DNA of 64,000 nt from Adenanthera pavonina (taxonomy: Eukaryota; Streptophyta; Magnoliopsida; Fabales; Fabaceae): assembly GCA_026686845.1 (NCBI GenBank), contig JAIVEN010000008.1, positions 15,468,501 through 15,532,500 on the forward strand, read 5' to 3'. Position 1 is the stretch's first letter; every line of letters begins with the position of its first letter. Positions 9,761 through 23,800 of the stretch are shown here, in pieces. The notes under the pieces were generated by a model. It had not been told where the DNA came from, made no database searches, and was given only the letters and a program-made list of their open reading frames with translations. The translations under genes were made by a program, and so were the position numbers.

Positions 9761-12465
9761 TGCCAATTAAAATCTGGGTCGAAGGAATAGTTGGCCTTTG
9801 TTTAACAAACGCCAAGTAATCCTGAGACTATTATTGGCACTTGTTAAAACAAATGCCAAAAAAAGATTAAAGTTGATGTTTGTAAAACAAATGCCAACAA
9901 AAACCATAGGATTAGTTGACTTTTTTAAAGAAAACACCAACTAAGATCTATGTAATTTTAACAAAATCTTTAGTAGGCATGGGTTACTTATATTAACCAT
10001 TGATAAACACATCCAACTGTCTCTTTTTATTTCTAACTTAATCACTCAGTCAATTTCTCACTCTTCCTCTCAATCGACCCCCTTTTTTCTCAAACTCAGA
10101 TCTCTCTCTCTCTTCCTCATATTCAATAGCTCTCTCTCAATCATGAAGCTCACTCTCTCTCTATCTCTCTCTCGATTGTGAAGTTTGTTCTCCCTCACTT
10201 GATCATCCAAAGCTCACTAGCTCCCTCTTTCTCTCTTTCTCCCCTAATCATTCTCCTTTACCTTTAGATTGCGAAGTTTGCGACAAGCATTCTAGACCTG
10301 TGAAACACTCAAGACCAATGAAACTCTCAATCTCAGGCAAATGCATGGTTCTTAGGAGCGAAAGCTAGAGGGTGTAACTTCAGATCTGTGAAATACTTTA
10401 GATTTGCGACCTCATATGTGCGATCTCTCCAGCCAGTAGGTGCGATCCCTCTGATGCTAGGTAAGGTGACCTAGATCTACAATTGGGTTCATGATTTATG
10501 ACATCCTAGAGACAAGAAAGAACAATCATCGGAGGAAGTGGAAGCAAGTCAGGTTCACGATTTCTAAAGGTGCACCTAGATGAATAATTTCTTTAAGCTA
10601 TTTGATTTGTAAGTAGTTGGTTTGATTTGTAAGCTATTTGATTATATTTTCTAGTTGAATGTTGGAGCTGGAAATTTATTTTTTGATCTTTTTTGGTTTA
10701 ATTTTTTCTATTGAATTTCTTGGTTATTTTTCTTAGGCTTTCTTCTTCTTCTAAGAATATTGATTTCTGGGACATGTTTGCCTGCAAATTGTCTGGAGAA
10801 GATGAACTCCAGATGAATAATTATTCTAAAAAAATAAAGAAAACTTAGCATTTGTATACAAATGCAAACTAAAGTTAGATTATATGGCCTTCGTTACAAA
10901 CACCATGAAAAAGGTTGTCCCTTTATTTGCCATCAAGCTACACCGCAAGCGTACGGGCCGAGATAATAGCAAAGTGATGAGTAAGGTATCATCCCTCAAG
11001 GACTTGGATCAAAAGGGGTCAAGCATTACACATTGCATATTCAATTAATTTGAGTAAACAACAAATTGATCACTATTTAAAGCAATTATCAACACTAAAG
11101 GAAACTACTTAATTTGGGGTTTGATTAGGGACCACTAAGATGCACTTAAGACCTAGGGTTATTTCTCTCACTTGTATTTCTTAAATACTCTCTTAACTCC
11201 TTTTATATATGTTCTCAATGATTAACCATGCTAGCCAAGGATTCCATTATACTTAAAGTGCTTTCTTAATACTCCAATTAGGTGTATAGCTTAATTAACC
11301 AATTAATCTCTTAACTAGTCAATTGATGCAAATCCCAGTGTGACTATATGAGATTGGCAAGTGTAACTTTACCTTACCAACACAACACTTCACTCAACAA
11401 AGCAAGTTACAAGTTCTCACATGATTTAACTCAAGTTCTACACTTAATCTAGCTTCCTCAAGCATCAACTAAGTTAATCCAACAATCTCATTGGTGGCCA
11501 AATAACAAGAGACACTAAGCATAGAGTTAAACCAACATAATCATTTCATTAATAACAAATATAAAGGAGAAATATAGTATCTAATTCATACAGAGATTGA
11601 AACAACCTTAGGAATACTTGTTTAGCTACTCATGTCTACCATAAAGTCATAAATATATAAAATATTCGGACCCATAGCAAATTATAGAGAAAAGAATGAA
11701 AGGGAACAGGATAAAACTGATGGAGAAGCTCAATCTCTTGAAAACCTCTCAACAAAAGCTTGAATCTTCAACCCCAAAGCAAACCCTAGCAGAACCAGGC
11801 TTCTCAAAGTGCTCCCTGGTCATCCAGAATGGTGCCCTAGCTGTAAGAGCTCGAATATAGCCTAAAATCTTCGAGTTTCTCTGTTAAAATGAAGCTCTAC
11901 ATTTTGCTAACAAAGATGTGGTGCCACGGTGGCCTGACCCAGGCTGTGGCTTTGTGCGTTTCTATGTGATTCAAACCACAGTCTCAACATCTCACACCAC
12001 GGCTTCATCAGTCTCTATCTGGCTCAAGCCACAGTGTGAGCTGCTTCTAAAGCTCACTTCGTTTCTTGCTTCCTTCTTCTCAGATTTTTCCCATGGTACA
12101 AGGTCTTCTTCTTTTCCTTGTCTCTCAGCTCTAGAAAAGGGGCTTGAGTAGCTCCACTGTTGTCCCATGAGGCCCACAACAAAGATAAGAATTCATAATC
12201 TACCATGGGATTCAATTAAGAGCATAATAGGACAAAAACATACTACCATGCATTATTAGGGTTAGATTCCATATTTTCCTATCTTAAGTATCTAATATGT
12301 ACAAATATGTATTCACTGTATGCATAACTTAAGGAAAATATGCTGAAAGGATGTAATTTGGTATGGCTAACACCCTCTTATCAGCACCCAAATACATGGT
12401 GTTTAAGAAACACCAATGAAAGCATAAACAAACGCCCAAAAAAGTCTTTTTTTGTGTGGTGTATG
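9761..12465. mobile_element. Foldback / CACTA-like non-autonomous element
   Basis: Both sides carry short palindromic words built on GGCATTTGTTT/AAACAAATGCC: 9795-9820, 9835-9860 and 9870-9895 on the left, 10850-10870 and 12395-12440 on the right. The right edge reads TTTTTTTGTGTGGTG, the inverse of a CACCACA-type CACTA end. The centre (10020-10260) is CT-rich and leader-like. The left terminus is not clear and no 3-bp duplication could be fixed, so class and edges are tentative. The element is interrupted by the LTR-like block at 10928-12383. Confidence 0.35.
10928..12383 (-). mobile_element. LTR-like insertion inside the foldback element
   Basis: It separates left and right arms that otherwise belong together. 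On the minus strand it begins TGATAAGAGGGTGTTAGCC and ends TAGCTTGATGGCA, so it has TG...CA ends. The stretch near 10935-11020 is GC-richer (CACCGCAAGCGTACGGGCC) and recalls a conserved stretch seen in several plant LTRs. No matching 5-bp flanks were found (TTATT and GCACC), so the boundaries are approximate. There is no coding content. Confidence 0.35.
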
Positions 12466-13526
12466 AAGAAAAATTTTTGAAGATTTTTGCCTTTTATAGT
12501 AGTATTGCATGCAAATAAGAGTATGACACCATGGCAAGATGTTCAAGTAGTCTAAGCTACACACTCGATTAAGCCAATGATAAAAGATCTTCAGCCTAAC
12601 AATCAACAAGTTTGGATTTCCAACTCCACACCTAGGGTTCCAAGTGAAAATTCGCATATATATTTTCCACCACCCAAAACTCAACAAATCTCAAGTACCC
12701 AAGCCAAGAGAAAGCTTATAAACACTCCTAAGCATCAAAAGCATTAAGAAAATCACATCTCACTACTGAATCTTTGCTAAAACAACACTAAAGTCAAATA
12801 TGAACCTTAAGAAATTCGAAATTGAGGAGAGAAGATGAGAAAAATCACTTACTTGATGATCCTAAGCTTCAACCATACAAAGAATCATGTTCTCAAACCT
12901 CTGAAAAGCCACCCCAAGTCACCATACCATGAAACCCTAGCAACTTCTATATGAAAATACCAAAAATATGCAGTTTTTATAGCAAATTTGTGACTCTTGT
13001 TGCAGCACACGATGACCTTGCTGCTGCACAATGCTTATTTTTTCCTTGCAGGTGTTTTGCACGTGATCCTGACATTGGAATCCTATAACTTAAAAGCAAA
13101 CCTCAAAAACAACAAATAAGGACTCTTTGGAAGGTTGAAGCTGTCTATTTTCCAATGTAAAAAGTTCCACTTCAAAATAATGTCATTTCATCTCTTAGAT
13201 TGGCTAATTTCAAAAGTTACTCAATTTTCGTTGGAAAAATATTATACTATACTTTTTGCAACCAACATCCGATTAAACCACTCATAGCACTGCCAAATTT
13301 TTTTTCTAAGTTTAATTTATGAGAGGTCATTGGAATTCATTTAATCATATGCCACATCTCTTTAAATTGAATTTTGGCTCCTTGAAATTTCAAATTTTCC
13401 CATATAAGTAAATTTTCCCAACTACTTGAATTTTTGCCAAACCATTTAAATCAATTTTTAACTCATATTAGCACTTGATCTTCTTTTGATCAATCTTTTA
13501 ATCATGTGGCTTATTATAAGACAGCA
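12466..13526. other. Non-coding spacer, probably decayed LTR sequence
   Basis: No ORF of substance. Text such as CCTTGCTGCTGCACAATG near 13020 and long AT-rich runs resemble degraded LTR sequence, but no termini are visible. It ends at the target site CAGCA of the next solo LTR. Confidence 0.35.
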
Positions 13527-16500
13527 TGTAACATCCCTAAGAATCAGAATATCTAAATATCTGTAAGGAATTCGTGAAAATAGACAGACATCATTTTGCA
13601 TGAAAAAGGGCAAAAGGGTCATTTTTTCTTGTCGGATGAAAAAATAAGAAATTATGTTTTTACCTTTAGAAGTTAAGATAATTATATTTTAGCCCCTCAA
13701 GATGAAAATCACATGGGGATGCATGAGAATATATATTTTGGGAAAAATTACAGCTAAGACCCAAAAGAATTAAAAATTATAATTTACCTCTGGATCAAGG
13801 GTAATTTTGTAAATATGTAAAATTACTGTCAAAATGAAACTCATGATGAGTTGAGTCCAATGATATATAGCATGGAGGTTAACTAATTAAAAAATAAAAA
13901 AATAATCAGTGCCGAGTGTCCAAAAGTAACTTAATGCCGATAAAGTTGATTGTGGGCCCCACAGACTGTTAAAAGGTGACCAGGACAGGATTTGGGTCTT
14001 ACACAGATATTGTTTGAGACAGGATAATTATGAAAACATGGATATAAATTGGAATAGTCTTGTATCCCTAAAATACTGATTTATTATAAAAGTGACTTTA
14101 TTGGTACTAGTAAAAAGTATCCGACACCGGGTATATATAGACTAAGAAAAATATGCAGTATTTTAAAGATATTTTAGCATGAGTTGGCACCATCTTTAGT
14201 AGCCCATGTGCTGCAAATAAATATTTTATTATTTTTTAGTATACTTCTTGAAGAAGTATTTAATAAAGTAATTAAGGTTAGTGAAAAGTAAACTAAGGTT
14301 AGCAAGATAATTAAGGTAATTAACCTCTCACTTCTCTCAATAATTGGACGTCCAGCAGCTACAACCATGTGATGAATTGGAATTTTATATTTTTTTTATA
14401 CTACTTCTCAAAGAAGTATTTGCTTTTTGCTAACTCAAGTTAAGACAAAGTATATCAAAGTTGAGTGAGTTGGTGAGGTGTCTATTTTTGCCCTTTCTTG
14501 CATGACCAATATGCTGCTGGAAGTGAGAGAGAGAGAGAGAGAGCTCAAAGTTTGCTCAAGAAAAAAGAAAAATGGCGTGACCTAAGTGAAGAAGAAAAGG
14601 GAATAGCCAAGCTTGAAACTTGAAGCAATCAAGATGCAAGTGATAGGTGGGCTCTCTAATTATTTCAAGCTAGTAGTTTCAAGTGATTTCATGGACTTTT
14701 ATTCTTCCCCTTCTCAAATTCAGATCTAGCCTAGGTTAAGAATATGAAAAGAGAAAGGTTTTTATGCAATAAACTTAGGAGAAACATCAAACTAACAACC
14801 TAGAACATGATTTTGGTAGTAGTTTGAAGTATTTCAAAAGGAATTATTTTCTCTGTGAATTTCGGTCAGTCAGGGTTTATTCCTAGAGTTGGAATTTCAT
14901 AATTTGGATCTCAAAAATTGATTCTTGGGTCCAAATTAGTTGAGAACAAGTGTTGGTTTCAAGAAAAACTAAAAGGAAAACAATATGGAAATTTTAGGGT
15001 TTCATGAGTACTTTGTGAAGTTGAAGCATGAACCAGTGGCAAATGACCTCATTTTATGATGTGATAGGGTTCCAAGAAGTTTCTAAAGGCCAAAGAAAGT
15101 GTCTACCAAGTTTGTAAAAGTTGGGAAAGCTTAAACGTAGTAATCTACCTATTTGTGCTTATTGTTATGAAACTTGAATTTCATGAACTTGTTGCTATGC
15201 CATATGTATATAATGGTGCTTTGTGTTGATTTGTGATGATTGGCTAAGTTGTTTGATGAGATTTATGACCTTTGGATGTCCAAATTTCAAAATAAAACTC
15301 TACCAAAATTTTTATGAAATATTATGGCATTAAAAGTTTCTAGTAATAAATTGATATTTTCTTGATGTTTCCATGAATTATGTGATAACATGATTGTATG
15401 AATGGGTTGTTACTACTGAGATTCTTTGAATCTCACTTCCCCCTCAATGACTAACCATGCTAGGGAAAACAATGGAAAATGGCTAAGGAAGGACCTAGAT
15501 TCATGAAGAAGATAATGATGAGTGGTTGATGATGCAAGATATTATGTTATGATGTGAACCTTTGTATCCATATATGTATAGATGAGTGATGCTACCATTA
15601 TTTGTTATTATGTATTTCTAAGTTTCTCATTATATTATGTATGAATGTCATATAATAAATGATGATGTAAATATGATACGAAGCTCATTTTGCCTAGACA
15701 TGAATGGAAATGTTCAATCTAAACATCCTGATAGAAAAGTAGGTACTATTCATGTGAGATAGGGCAATTAGTTTAAATAATATATATGCTCTTAAAGTAC
15801 ACAAATATAGCTTTAAATGGTCTAAAGAGCATCCCATTTGGAGTTGTGTATGAGTTATAGTGATTTTTTTAAATTAGGGTTCAGAATAGGGCAAGATTGG
15901 GAAAACTGAAAATTAAAGGTTAGGTACTGGAGAATTCAAAAGACAATATAAAATAGTACAGAGCTCCAAAAAATCAGTGTTTTATATTTATAGAGAGTTA
16001 TATCTCTTAAATTTCATATGACACTAATTTGGAGATAATTGGAGCTATATAATATAAGAAATGAAGATATTCCCAGAGCTATTGTAGTAAAAGTTGAATT
16101 CTGACCCTTTACAATTTAAGTTAATATCATACCCTATGCAAGTGAAATAAATGTGCAAGAAAAATATTTCTAGAAAGTAGACATATATAGATTTTGAATG
16201 ACATAGAGTATGCTTGATTTGGTTTGGAATAGAAGGAAATATGATTTTTCAAAACTATTGTTAAAATCAGGAATTTTAAAAAATGATCAAATCTATAGTA
16301 CTTTTTGAAGGAATAAACTGTACTCACTAGCCCAGCCTTTTCTCTGTTGCCTATTTTTCCCACATATAAAATCTTTTTATCTATTTTTAGAGATCTGAAT
16401 CACCCCAATAGTATTTTTTGTAGAATTATTTATGAATTTTCAAAGTTTGTCGAGTAAAATGGAAATGGCAATATGAACAGTACATGTGAAAATTAGAAAT

Positions 16501-16600
16501 TCTGTTTTTGAAATTAAATTGTTTCAAGTTTCTTTCCAAGCATATTTAAACTCTAAAATGATCTATATATGGGAAATAGACCCTAATATAAGGTGTTACA
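13527..16600 (+). mobile_element. Solo LTR, 3.07 kb, Ty3/gypsy-like ends
   Basis: It starts TGTAACATCCCTAAG and ends ATAAGGTGTTACA, flanked by CAGCA (13522-13526) and CAGCG (16601-16605), a 5-bp duplication with one transition. No internal coding region or primer site follows, so this is a solo LTR. TATATATA at 14132-14139 and the downstream (GA)n tract at 14525-14543 suggest plus-strand transcription. TGTAACA...TGTTACA ends are common in plant Ty3/gypsy chromovirus LTRs, but the lineage is inference. Confidence 0.75.
14132..14139 (+). promoter_or_regulatory. Probable TATA box of the solo LTR
   Basis: TATATATA after a short GC-rich stretch (GACACCGGG) in an otherwise AT-rich LTR, about 600 bp inside the element. 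It is suggestive only. Confidence 0.4.
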
Positions 16601-19600
16601 CAGCGGTAGTAGAAAGTCCAGTCTGAGACTTGAGTTTTAGATATGGTTTTTCAATCAACCATTTGAGTTGGATATCTATGAATCCATGTGTGCTGGCTGT
16701 GACGATTTCAAAAATCTACCACCAATGACTGTGACAATTTTGTCAATCGGGCATTTTATTTGTGCAACAAAGAACATGTTGGATGGGAAATTGGTGTGAG
16801 CAACGATTTTTTCTTTAATGTTGAGTTTTTGAATATTGGGTGCATCTGGCATTTGAATTTGGTTGCATTGTCTAGAATATGGGAGATCCACGATGAGGGA
16901 GGAGAAGATCGAGATACTGGAGGGGTGGGATATTTTTTTTGGATGAGGGTATTTTGATCTTTTTAAATTTTATTTTTATTTAATTAAATAAAAAAAATAA
17001 ACTTCATTCCCACATCTTTAATATTATGCCAAACATATTCACGGTGATCCGTATTCCAATCTATTCCATAAACCTTCTTTCCATAAACCAAATGAGCCCC
17101 TAAGGAAACTAGTATTATCCGTTTACGGGTATAAGGAAGCCTCCCCAAAAGCAGTGGAAAGTGAACTCGTCTTAGGAATCTTTTAGAAAAATGGAACTTT
17201 TGGTACCTATACTTTACATGGAACCTATGGTTCTGTTTTTCTGCAAGAATCTCCTTGTACTTGCACTAGTTTAATCAGTTAGTGCTTATATTTACTACGT
17301 GCTCATGAAATCATATCTAAGAGACATGTGGCATAAGTTGTGTTCAATTTTGTTGAGGTGGCAAATGGTTTTCTAATATGGACCATTGAGTGCTATGCTA
17401 GATTGACACATTATACACATGCCAGAAAAATAACGGTGACTCATCCCACATCACATACACGTTGGCATTATCCTTGAAAGACTTTTTTCCCCTCATTTTT
17501 TCTCGTTATATCCACAGTAGAAGTCAGAGGAAGCGAATGCGATTGGGCTAGGACATATCGGTCTTTATGATTTTTTTCTCATTTTTCCCATTTTTTCCTC
17601 ATTTTTTCAGCCAACGGTGGCCGAAGGGTTAGGTGAGGGAAAAAACTTCTTATGATTTCAAATATTTTAGTTTCATTTAAAATTTCAAATTGAGTTTTTA
17701 AGGGGTTATTATGCTAAGAATAATGAATAATTGAAACTTAAATTTTGAGTTTGCAACAAAATTAGTTAGCCAATTAATTTTACATATTCTAATTAGTAAT
17801 TGGATAGACTATTTCCGAAATTATATTTTGTACAATTTTAAAAAATTATCCATTTTAAATCTCTAAAGAATTGTCTAATTACTCCAGACATTAGTTGGCA
17901 AAAAATTACCAAACATTATGGGTTTGTGTAAGGGTTAGCATTTGGATTTTAGTTTGGTTCAGTATAAAAATCGAATGAAATTAAAACCAAAATAATGATA
18001 AAAAAAGTAACTAAGCCAAATCAGAATGCATGGAAGAATCAAATCGAAATATTTTGGTTAGGTTTCATTTTTGCAATTTGGCTTGGAATTTTGGTTAAAA
18101 CAAAATGGCATACTGTAAAAAAAAAATCCAAAAGTTTCCAAAACATTTAGAAAAATACATAGGCCTCCAAAAGATTCAAAATAATTTAGAATTATGTATT
18201 CAAATATTTCATCTAAATAACATTAAAAAATATTTCTATATAAAAAATACAAAAATCCAAAATAATATTAACCTCAATAACAACATCATTCATAATAATA
18301 TTCATCACATTAAATTGAAAAATACCATTAAAAAATCCAAATACAAATTCATTATAAAAAAATTAGAAAATTAGAAAAAAAATAAAAAATGCTACGTCTT
18401 GATCTTGCATTAAAAACCTTCAAAAGCATAATAATATAGTATATTAAAAATTCAATAAAAATAAAAATAGGAAAGATAGAATATTCAGTTCAGTTTGACC
18501 TATTTAGGTTTTTAGAACCAAGACCAAATTGAATCAACATAACTAAAACTTTTATAAAAATCAACCTGCCCCTATTGAAGAACCTAATAAACTAAATGAA
18601 ATAGACCAAACTCAATTTGGTTCGGCTTGAGATTCGGTTTCACTTTGGTTGTGCACACCGTTAGATTTGTATCATACATCAACTAGTAATTTCATATTAA
18701 AATTTAAATATATATATTTAAATAAATGCCAATAATTAATTTCATGTCTTTTCAATCAAAAAATGAATGTGTGATTGTGCGATACAAATCAACCATGATT
18801 TCTTATGGGCTGTAATTCTGGATACTATTTGGTTATATAAATGTGAGGAATTTGAATGAAAGAAATTTGTCGACTTACAATTACTAAAATTGAACTGATA
18901 ATTAAAACTCTAATAAATTGATATTAGTCAATTTCAAATATTATCGATAAAGAAATCATCAAATTAATTAGTAATTATTAGTACTTAGGTGTAATTAGAC
19001 TGCAAAAATTGATCAATATCTGCCACGCCATATCAAAGATTTTCTAACCACTTGAAAAATACTACAGTTTTGGGTCCAATTATGTTTAACGAAATATTTC
19101 CATTCAATGATATACCCCCGAAATATGTCCACTCAAGAATTTCCCTAATTAATTTGGAAGTCGTCAAGTCGGGACTTTCATCAATTTTTAATTAAAAGAC
19201 TCGAAATAAAATTTAATTAAGTCATAATCACTGATGAATTTTTTTTATAGATAGAGAAAAAAAACAAACTAAGAAATATTTTCCTGAACAAGACGTTCCT
19301 TCACAATTAAATAATAACCATTTCTTACTATTTGGAGGTGATTTTAATAAATATTTGAAAATAAAATTCTAATTTGCAATTAAATTATAACGGATTAAAA
19401 TCAAATATTGTAGTCAACATTATGCGCATAGAAGCCAATTAATATCAATGATGTCAGACACGGGGATGAAGGATTTTATCCCTTGAATATCTATGTTACA
19501 TTCCGATTCAAAGTTACCTTTCAACATGTATAAAGGCAATTCCATGATATGTTATAATTTGTAAACACTATATATAAATAAGTGTACGTCAATGCCAAAA

Positions 19601-20446
19601 CTTATGTGGTGTTGGCACTACAACACTTTTAGCCTACGATAATGGTTAATCATGGGTCATAGCCACTAAGACTTGTACTTATGCATGGTCAATTGTATCA
19701 TGTACCATGTAACAGCAGAAAGAAAATGAAAATCTTAACTCCTGATATTGTTAATAGGTTGCAAGTGCGTGGCTCGGACTTCTCGAGCACTTCAGGCCAA
19801 GCATTAGGATGGGTGAAACCCGGCTTGGCATATATATACACTTTTCTTTTCTGTTTTTTTTTTTACTTTTTTGTGGATGTTGTTTTATAGTGTTTTTTTA
19901 TATTGCTCATGTAATAAATTGATTTCAGGATTATCATAAGGCCTTTTTATAATTTTCATTTTTTTGTTTTATTTAAAATTTATTTAATATTATGTTAAAA
20001 ATAATGAATAACTGTTAAGTATTTATAATTTAAAAAAATATTATTTTTACTAATAAAATCTTGATACAATTTATAAATAGCTGGGTCTGTGTTAACACCA
20101 GTTGGGCACTAGTTAGGATGTAATTCGACCTCGTTCATGAACATCTCTAATGGATGCGAGGCCAACAAACACTGCTCTCAATATTGTGTATAAAGAAATT
20201 TTTAATAATTTAGTTTAATTAATTATTTTTCTTCTACTTTATTTATTCATATAACTATATCCAATATATTATTTAGTAAAAATTATAGAAACCACCCGTT
20301 CATTTGCATGTGTGCATTTCTAGTTTCAAGAAAATCACAGGTTCAAATGGACCACCCTTTATATATATATATATATATATATTGAACATGCGCACCCATT
20401 ATATGATCGAATAAAAAAGTTTTCTGCCAACAATGAAGGAAAAGAT
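16601..20446. other. AT-rich intergenic region, no gene recognised
   Basis: Frames here are short and composed of AT-rich codons, for example the Lys/Asn/Ile-rich frame at 18105-18374. 17930-18665 has weak inverted similarity at its edges (TTTGGTTCAGT against ACCAAAGTGAAACCG) and might be a decayed hAT-type element. 17040-17100 (CCATAAACCAAATGAGCCCC) resembles a plant MITE end. A (TA)n tract lies at 20361-20382. None of these could be delimited. Confidence 0.4.
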
Positions 20447-20606
20447 CATCAATCTGGTGTGAGGCGGGCCCTAGAGACAAAAAAAAAAATGAGACCTACA
20501 TAACAAAGTACATCAATTTCGGTCAATTATTTACCCTTCCACATGCTCAACACTGAATAGAATCGGTCAAACAGTGCAAAGCACATCAATCTGGTGTGAG
20601 GCGGGC
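20447..20606 (+). repeat. Pair of 23-bp direct repeats upstream of NLR pseudogene 1
   Basis: Two identical 23-bp copies (CATCAATCTGGTGTGAGGCG and three more bases) lie at 20447-20469 and 20584-20606, about 265-420 bp before the NLR start codon. They are GC-richer than the surroundings. They are not seen upstream of the second NLR copy. Confidence 0.8.
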
Positions 20607-20870
20607 TATTTTTTCATATAAACAAGCAACATTTTAGTGTTTTTCATAGAAAAACAATAGAGGCTATGAGATAGGGTAGACTCGTGAAGATTTTTCCCTT
20701 TCCTTTCTCCAACGAGAATGCTTTAACGATTAAAAAAAGAAAAAAATGAATGAACTTTCACACTCAACAAAGTGAGGACCTTCATAATAGTTTCTTCTTG
20801 ACCTATGAACTTAGCCTAGAGAACTTGTACTCTTGCTCCTCTTCCAAACATCCATCGATCTCACAAAGCC

Positions 20871-23800
20871 ATGGATCAGCTGATAGCTATAATCTGGGAT
20901 GCAGCCAAGTGTTTATGTGGCTGCACTGCCAAACATGCTGCTTTCATTTCTCATTTGGAGGACAACATTCAATCTTTGGAAGAACATTGGAGTCAGCTCC
21001 AAAACCAACGCCAAGATGTGATGCTAATGATCCAACAAGCAGAGAGCAGACCACGTATGGGAACGACACAAGAAGTAGATGGTTGGCTCCAAAGAGCAAA
21101 CGACTCTGAGAAGGTACTAATTTACCCAAAACCTCATCACTCTTTTTAAACAAGTTTAGATCCTTGCTTATCATGTGATATGAATTAATTATCAAAATGA
21201 AATGAAATAAGTTTAAGCTTTGAAATTTTCTTTTGCTTTGTTTTTGTAGACAATAGAAGATATTCGGGAACAAGGTGCTAATGTAATTAGAGATAAATGT
21301 TTGGGTAAGAATTGCTACAGGAATTGTGTGTCAAGCTATAATTTGGGAAAAGAAATTGTTAGGACCCTAGGTCATGTAAAAGAATTGATGGGTCAAGGAG
21401 AAAAATATAACAATAGCAATATTTCTTATGAGCTGCCACGCAAGCCTGTGGAAGAGATGTCTGTACCTAAGCCTGTAGGCATGCATTTGGTGCTAGAGAA
21501 GGTATGGGATAGTATTGAAAAAGAAAATGAGTGTTATTGGGTTGTATGGCATGGGTGGGGTAGGCAAAACAACACTCATGATGAAAGTTTATAAAGAATT
21601 TGCAAGAAGACAACATGATTTTGCTCAGGTGATTTTGGTTGTGGTATCTAAAAACTACAATATAGATAAAATTATTGATGATTTCTACAAAAGTGTTCAC
21701 ATAGATTGGAAGGACAAAAGTAGACATGAGAAAGCCAGGGATATATACAAGGTGATGAAACACAAAAAATTTGTTCTCTTTTGAGATGATATGTGATAGG
21801 GATTAGATCTCGAAAGCATAAGAGTTGCCCATCCAAATGAGACAAATCAATCAAAATTTTTGTTCACAACCCAATTGAAGAGTATAACACCTTACTTCCA
21901 AACACCTCCTTACTTGACCAAAAACTTCAAAATCCAACCAAACACAACCCAAACATATCACATAAACTTCCCAAAACCTTATAGTAGCGGGAAAATGCCA
22001 AAGAACACCCGAAACTGGGCTGGGGCTGTAGCCGCCACATAAACTCTCACACTCTCTGACTTGCTGGCGCCATGATGCCCCCTGCTGGTTTTTATACCAA
22101 GAAATTCCAAACTCCGAGGTGAACTTCTGACGTGCATAACTACCTGATCCGACCATCGATTGGTCTAATTCTAATTCCTACAAGTCAATCTTGTTCCAAT
22201 CTATCCACGGACATCAATTTCATCTCAATCCAACTCCTTATGGAGATTTTGGACAGCCAACACCGTTTTGACCACTTTTTGACCAAAACTCACTACTTAC
22301 AACTGCCCTTTGCCACCAAAGGCAAATTGACCATCCAAAACTATCTACACAGGTCCAAAACCACCAAATGAACTTGTCCAAAGAGGTCTCATCTCAAAGG
22401 AACCACTCCTCTGAGATTTGACCCCCTTAAACCCCAATTGACAAATCAGGCTACAGGCCCTAAAACACACCAACAAAGCCCAATTCCACCCTTGGGCTCA
22501 CATATAACACAACACTGACTCCTCAACATCCAAACCCATACATACATCACAAAATAACACAAAACCACATCCATAACATACCAACAACAACCATATCATT
22601 ACAACCATCAGAATCCTTATATCCATTACAATCACACTATCCTACTTGGCACAAGATACATATCAAAAATAAGCATACACTACATAGACCTAGTATTCCC
22701 ACATCCGATGCTACTCCCTTGACTTCTCGAGACTAGTGCTAAAACCTTCACCTGAAATGGTTAGTTCATGTGAAAGGGGTGTGAGACAATGTCTCAGTAA
22801 CCAGGGACAACCACACACACACATACATATATATCTCATACAACCTCATGAATGCAATATGAAATGGAATGGAATGCATGTCTCCCTCCACATAGCTAAA
22901 ACCATGAGCTGTCATCATAGCAGGACATTTCGTATAGGTAATTCCCTTCTAACAGTCTGTGAATACTAATTCTGGGACATCACCAAGCTCACCTCCCACT
23001 AGTGTACCCGGCCAAAGGTAACACTAATGTTCGGATCGTGGCTCGCCTTCCCCTTTCCCACCACGAATTGGCAGTAATTTAGGGATTGTGTAATCCACTG
23101 CAAGCCTTTCCCTCCTAGCTATAGGAGGGGATTTAGCTGCAGAGATCCTATCCTTATCCTCCCTAATCATATATCATCATAATCATATCATATCATATAT
23201 CATCATCACCACCCGCTCTCCATATACCTCGCAATGCTATGTGGTGATGCTCACATCATATCATCAAAAAATCATCATCATCGTCATGATCTCAATGTCA
23301 TGCTATGCATCATGCCATATCAAATCATCATCACATATGTAATCATCATAATCATCATCTAACTGTGTTCATACAATGATATATAGAAAATCATACACAC
23401 AAAACACATCTATATTGTGATATGAAAGAAACATGCATATATACACAAATATATATAATATCATACAATACAATACAAACACCTGGTTATCTCAGGTTGT
23501 CAATTTCCACACACACAGATTCCATGAACTTCTAGAGTTATCCAATGCAACTTGTACCCCTTTTGGTCAACCAAACAACCTTCACATTAACATCATACCT
23601 CAATTAACATGCAATCCAAATACACAAATTCCACAATTCAACCATTTAGGTTTAACCCAAGGTTCCAACACCACTTTATCATTAAGCTCCTAGGAACCAT
23701 TCAAACACCAATCAAACACATACATTTCGGATTCCTCATCCTCTCAACCAAGAACAACCTAGGGTTAAGCTTAAATCATACATAATCCTTTCAAAACTAA

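Noticed and set aside
18105..18374. An 89-codon plus-strand frame.
   Set aside because: It is composed almost only of Lys, Asn, Ile and Phe codons from AT-rich DNA, with no domain or homologue recognised.
17930..18665. A possible hAT-type MITE with TTTGGTTC-type ends.
   Set aside because: The inverted ends align poorly and no 8-bp duplication was found.
22132..23693. Several 60-90 codon frames inside LTR copy A, with similar ones in copies B-D.
   Set aside because: They are not conserved in frame between the four copies, so they are chance frames in LTR sequence.
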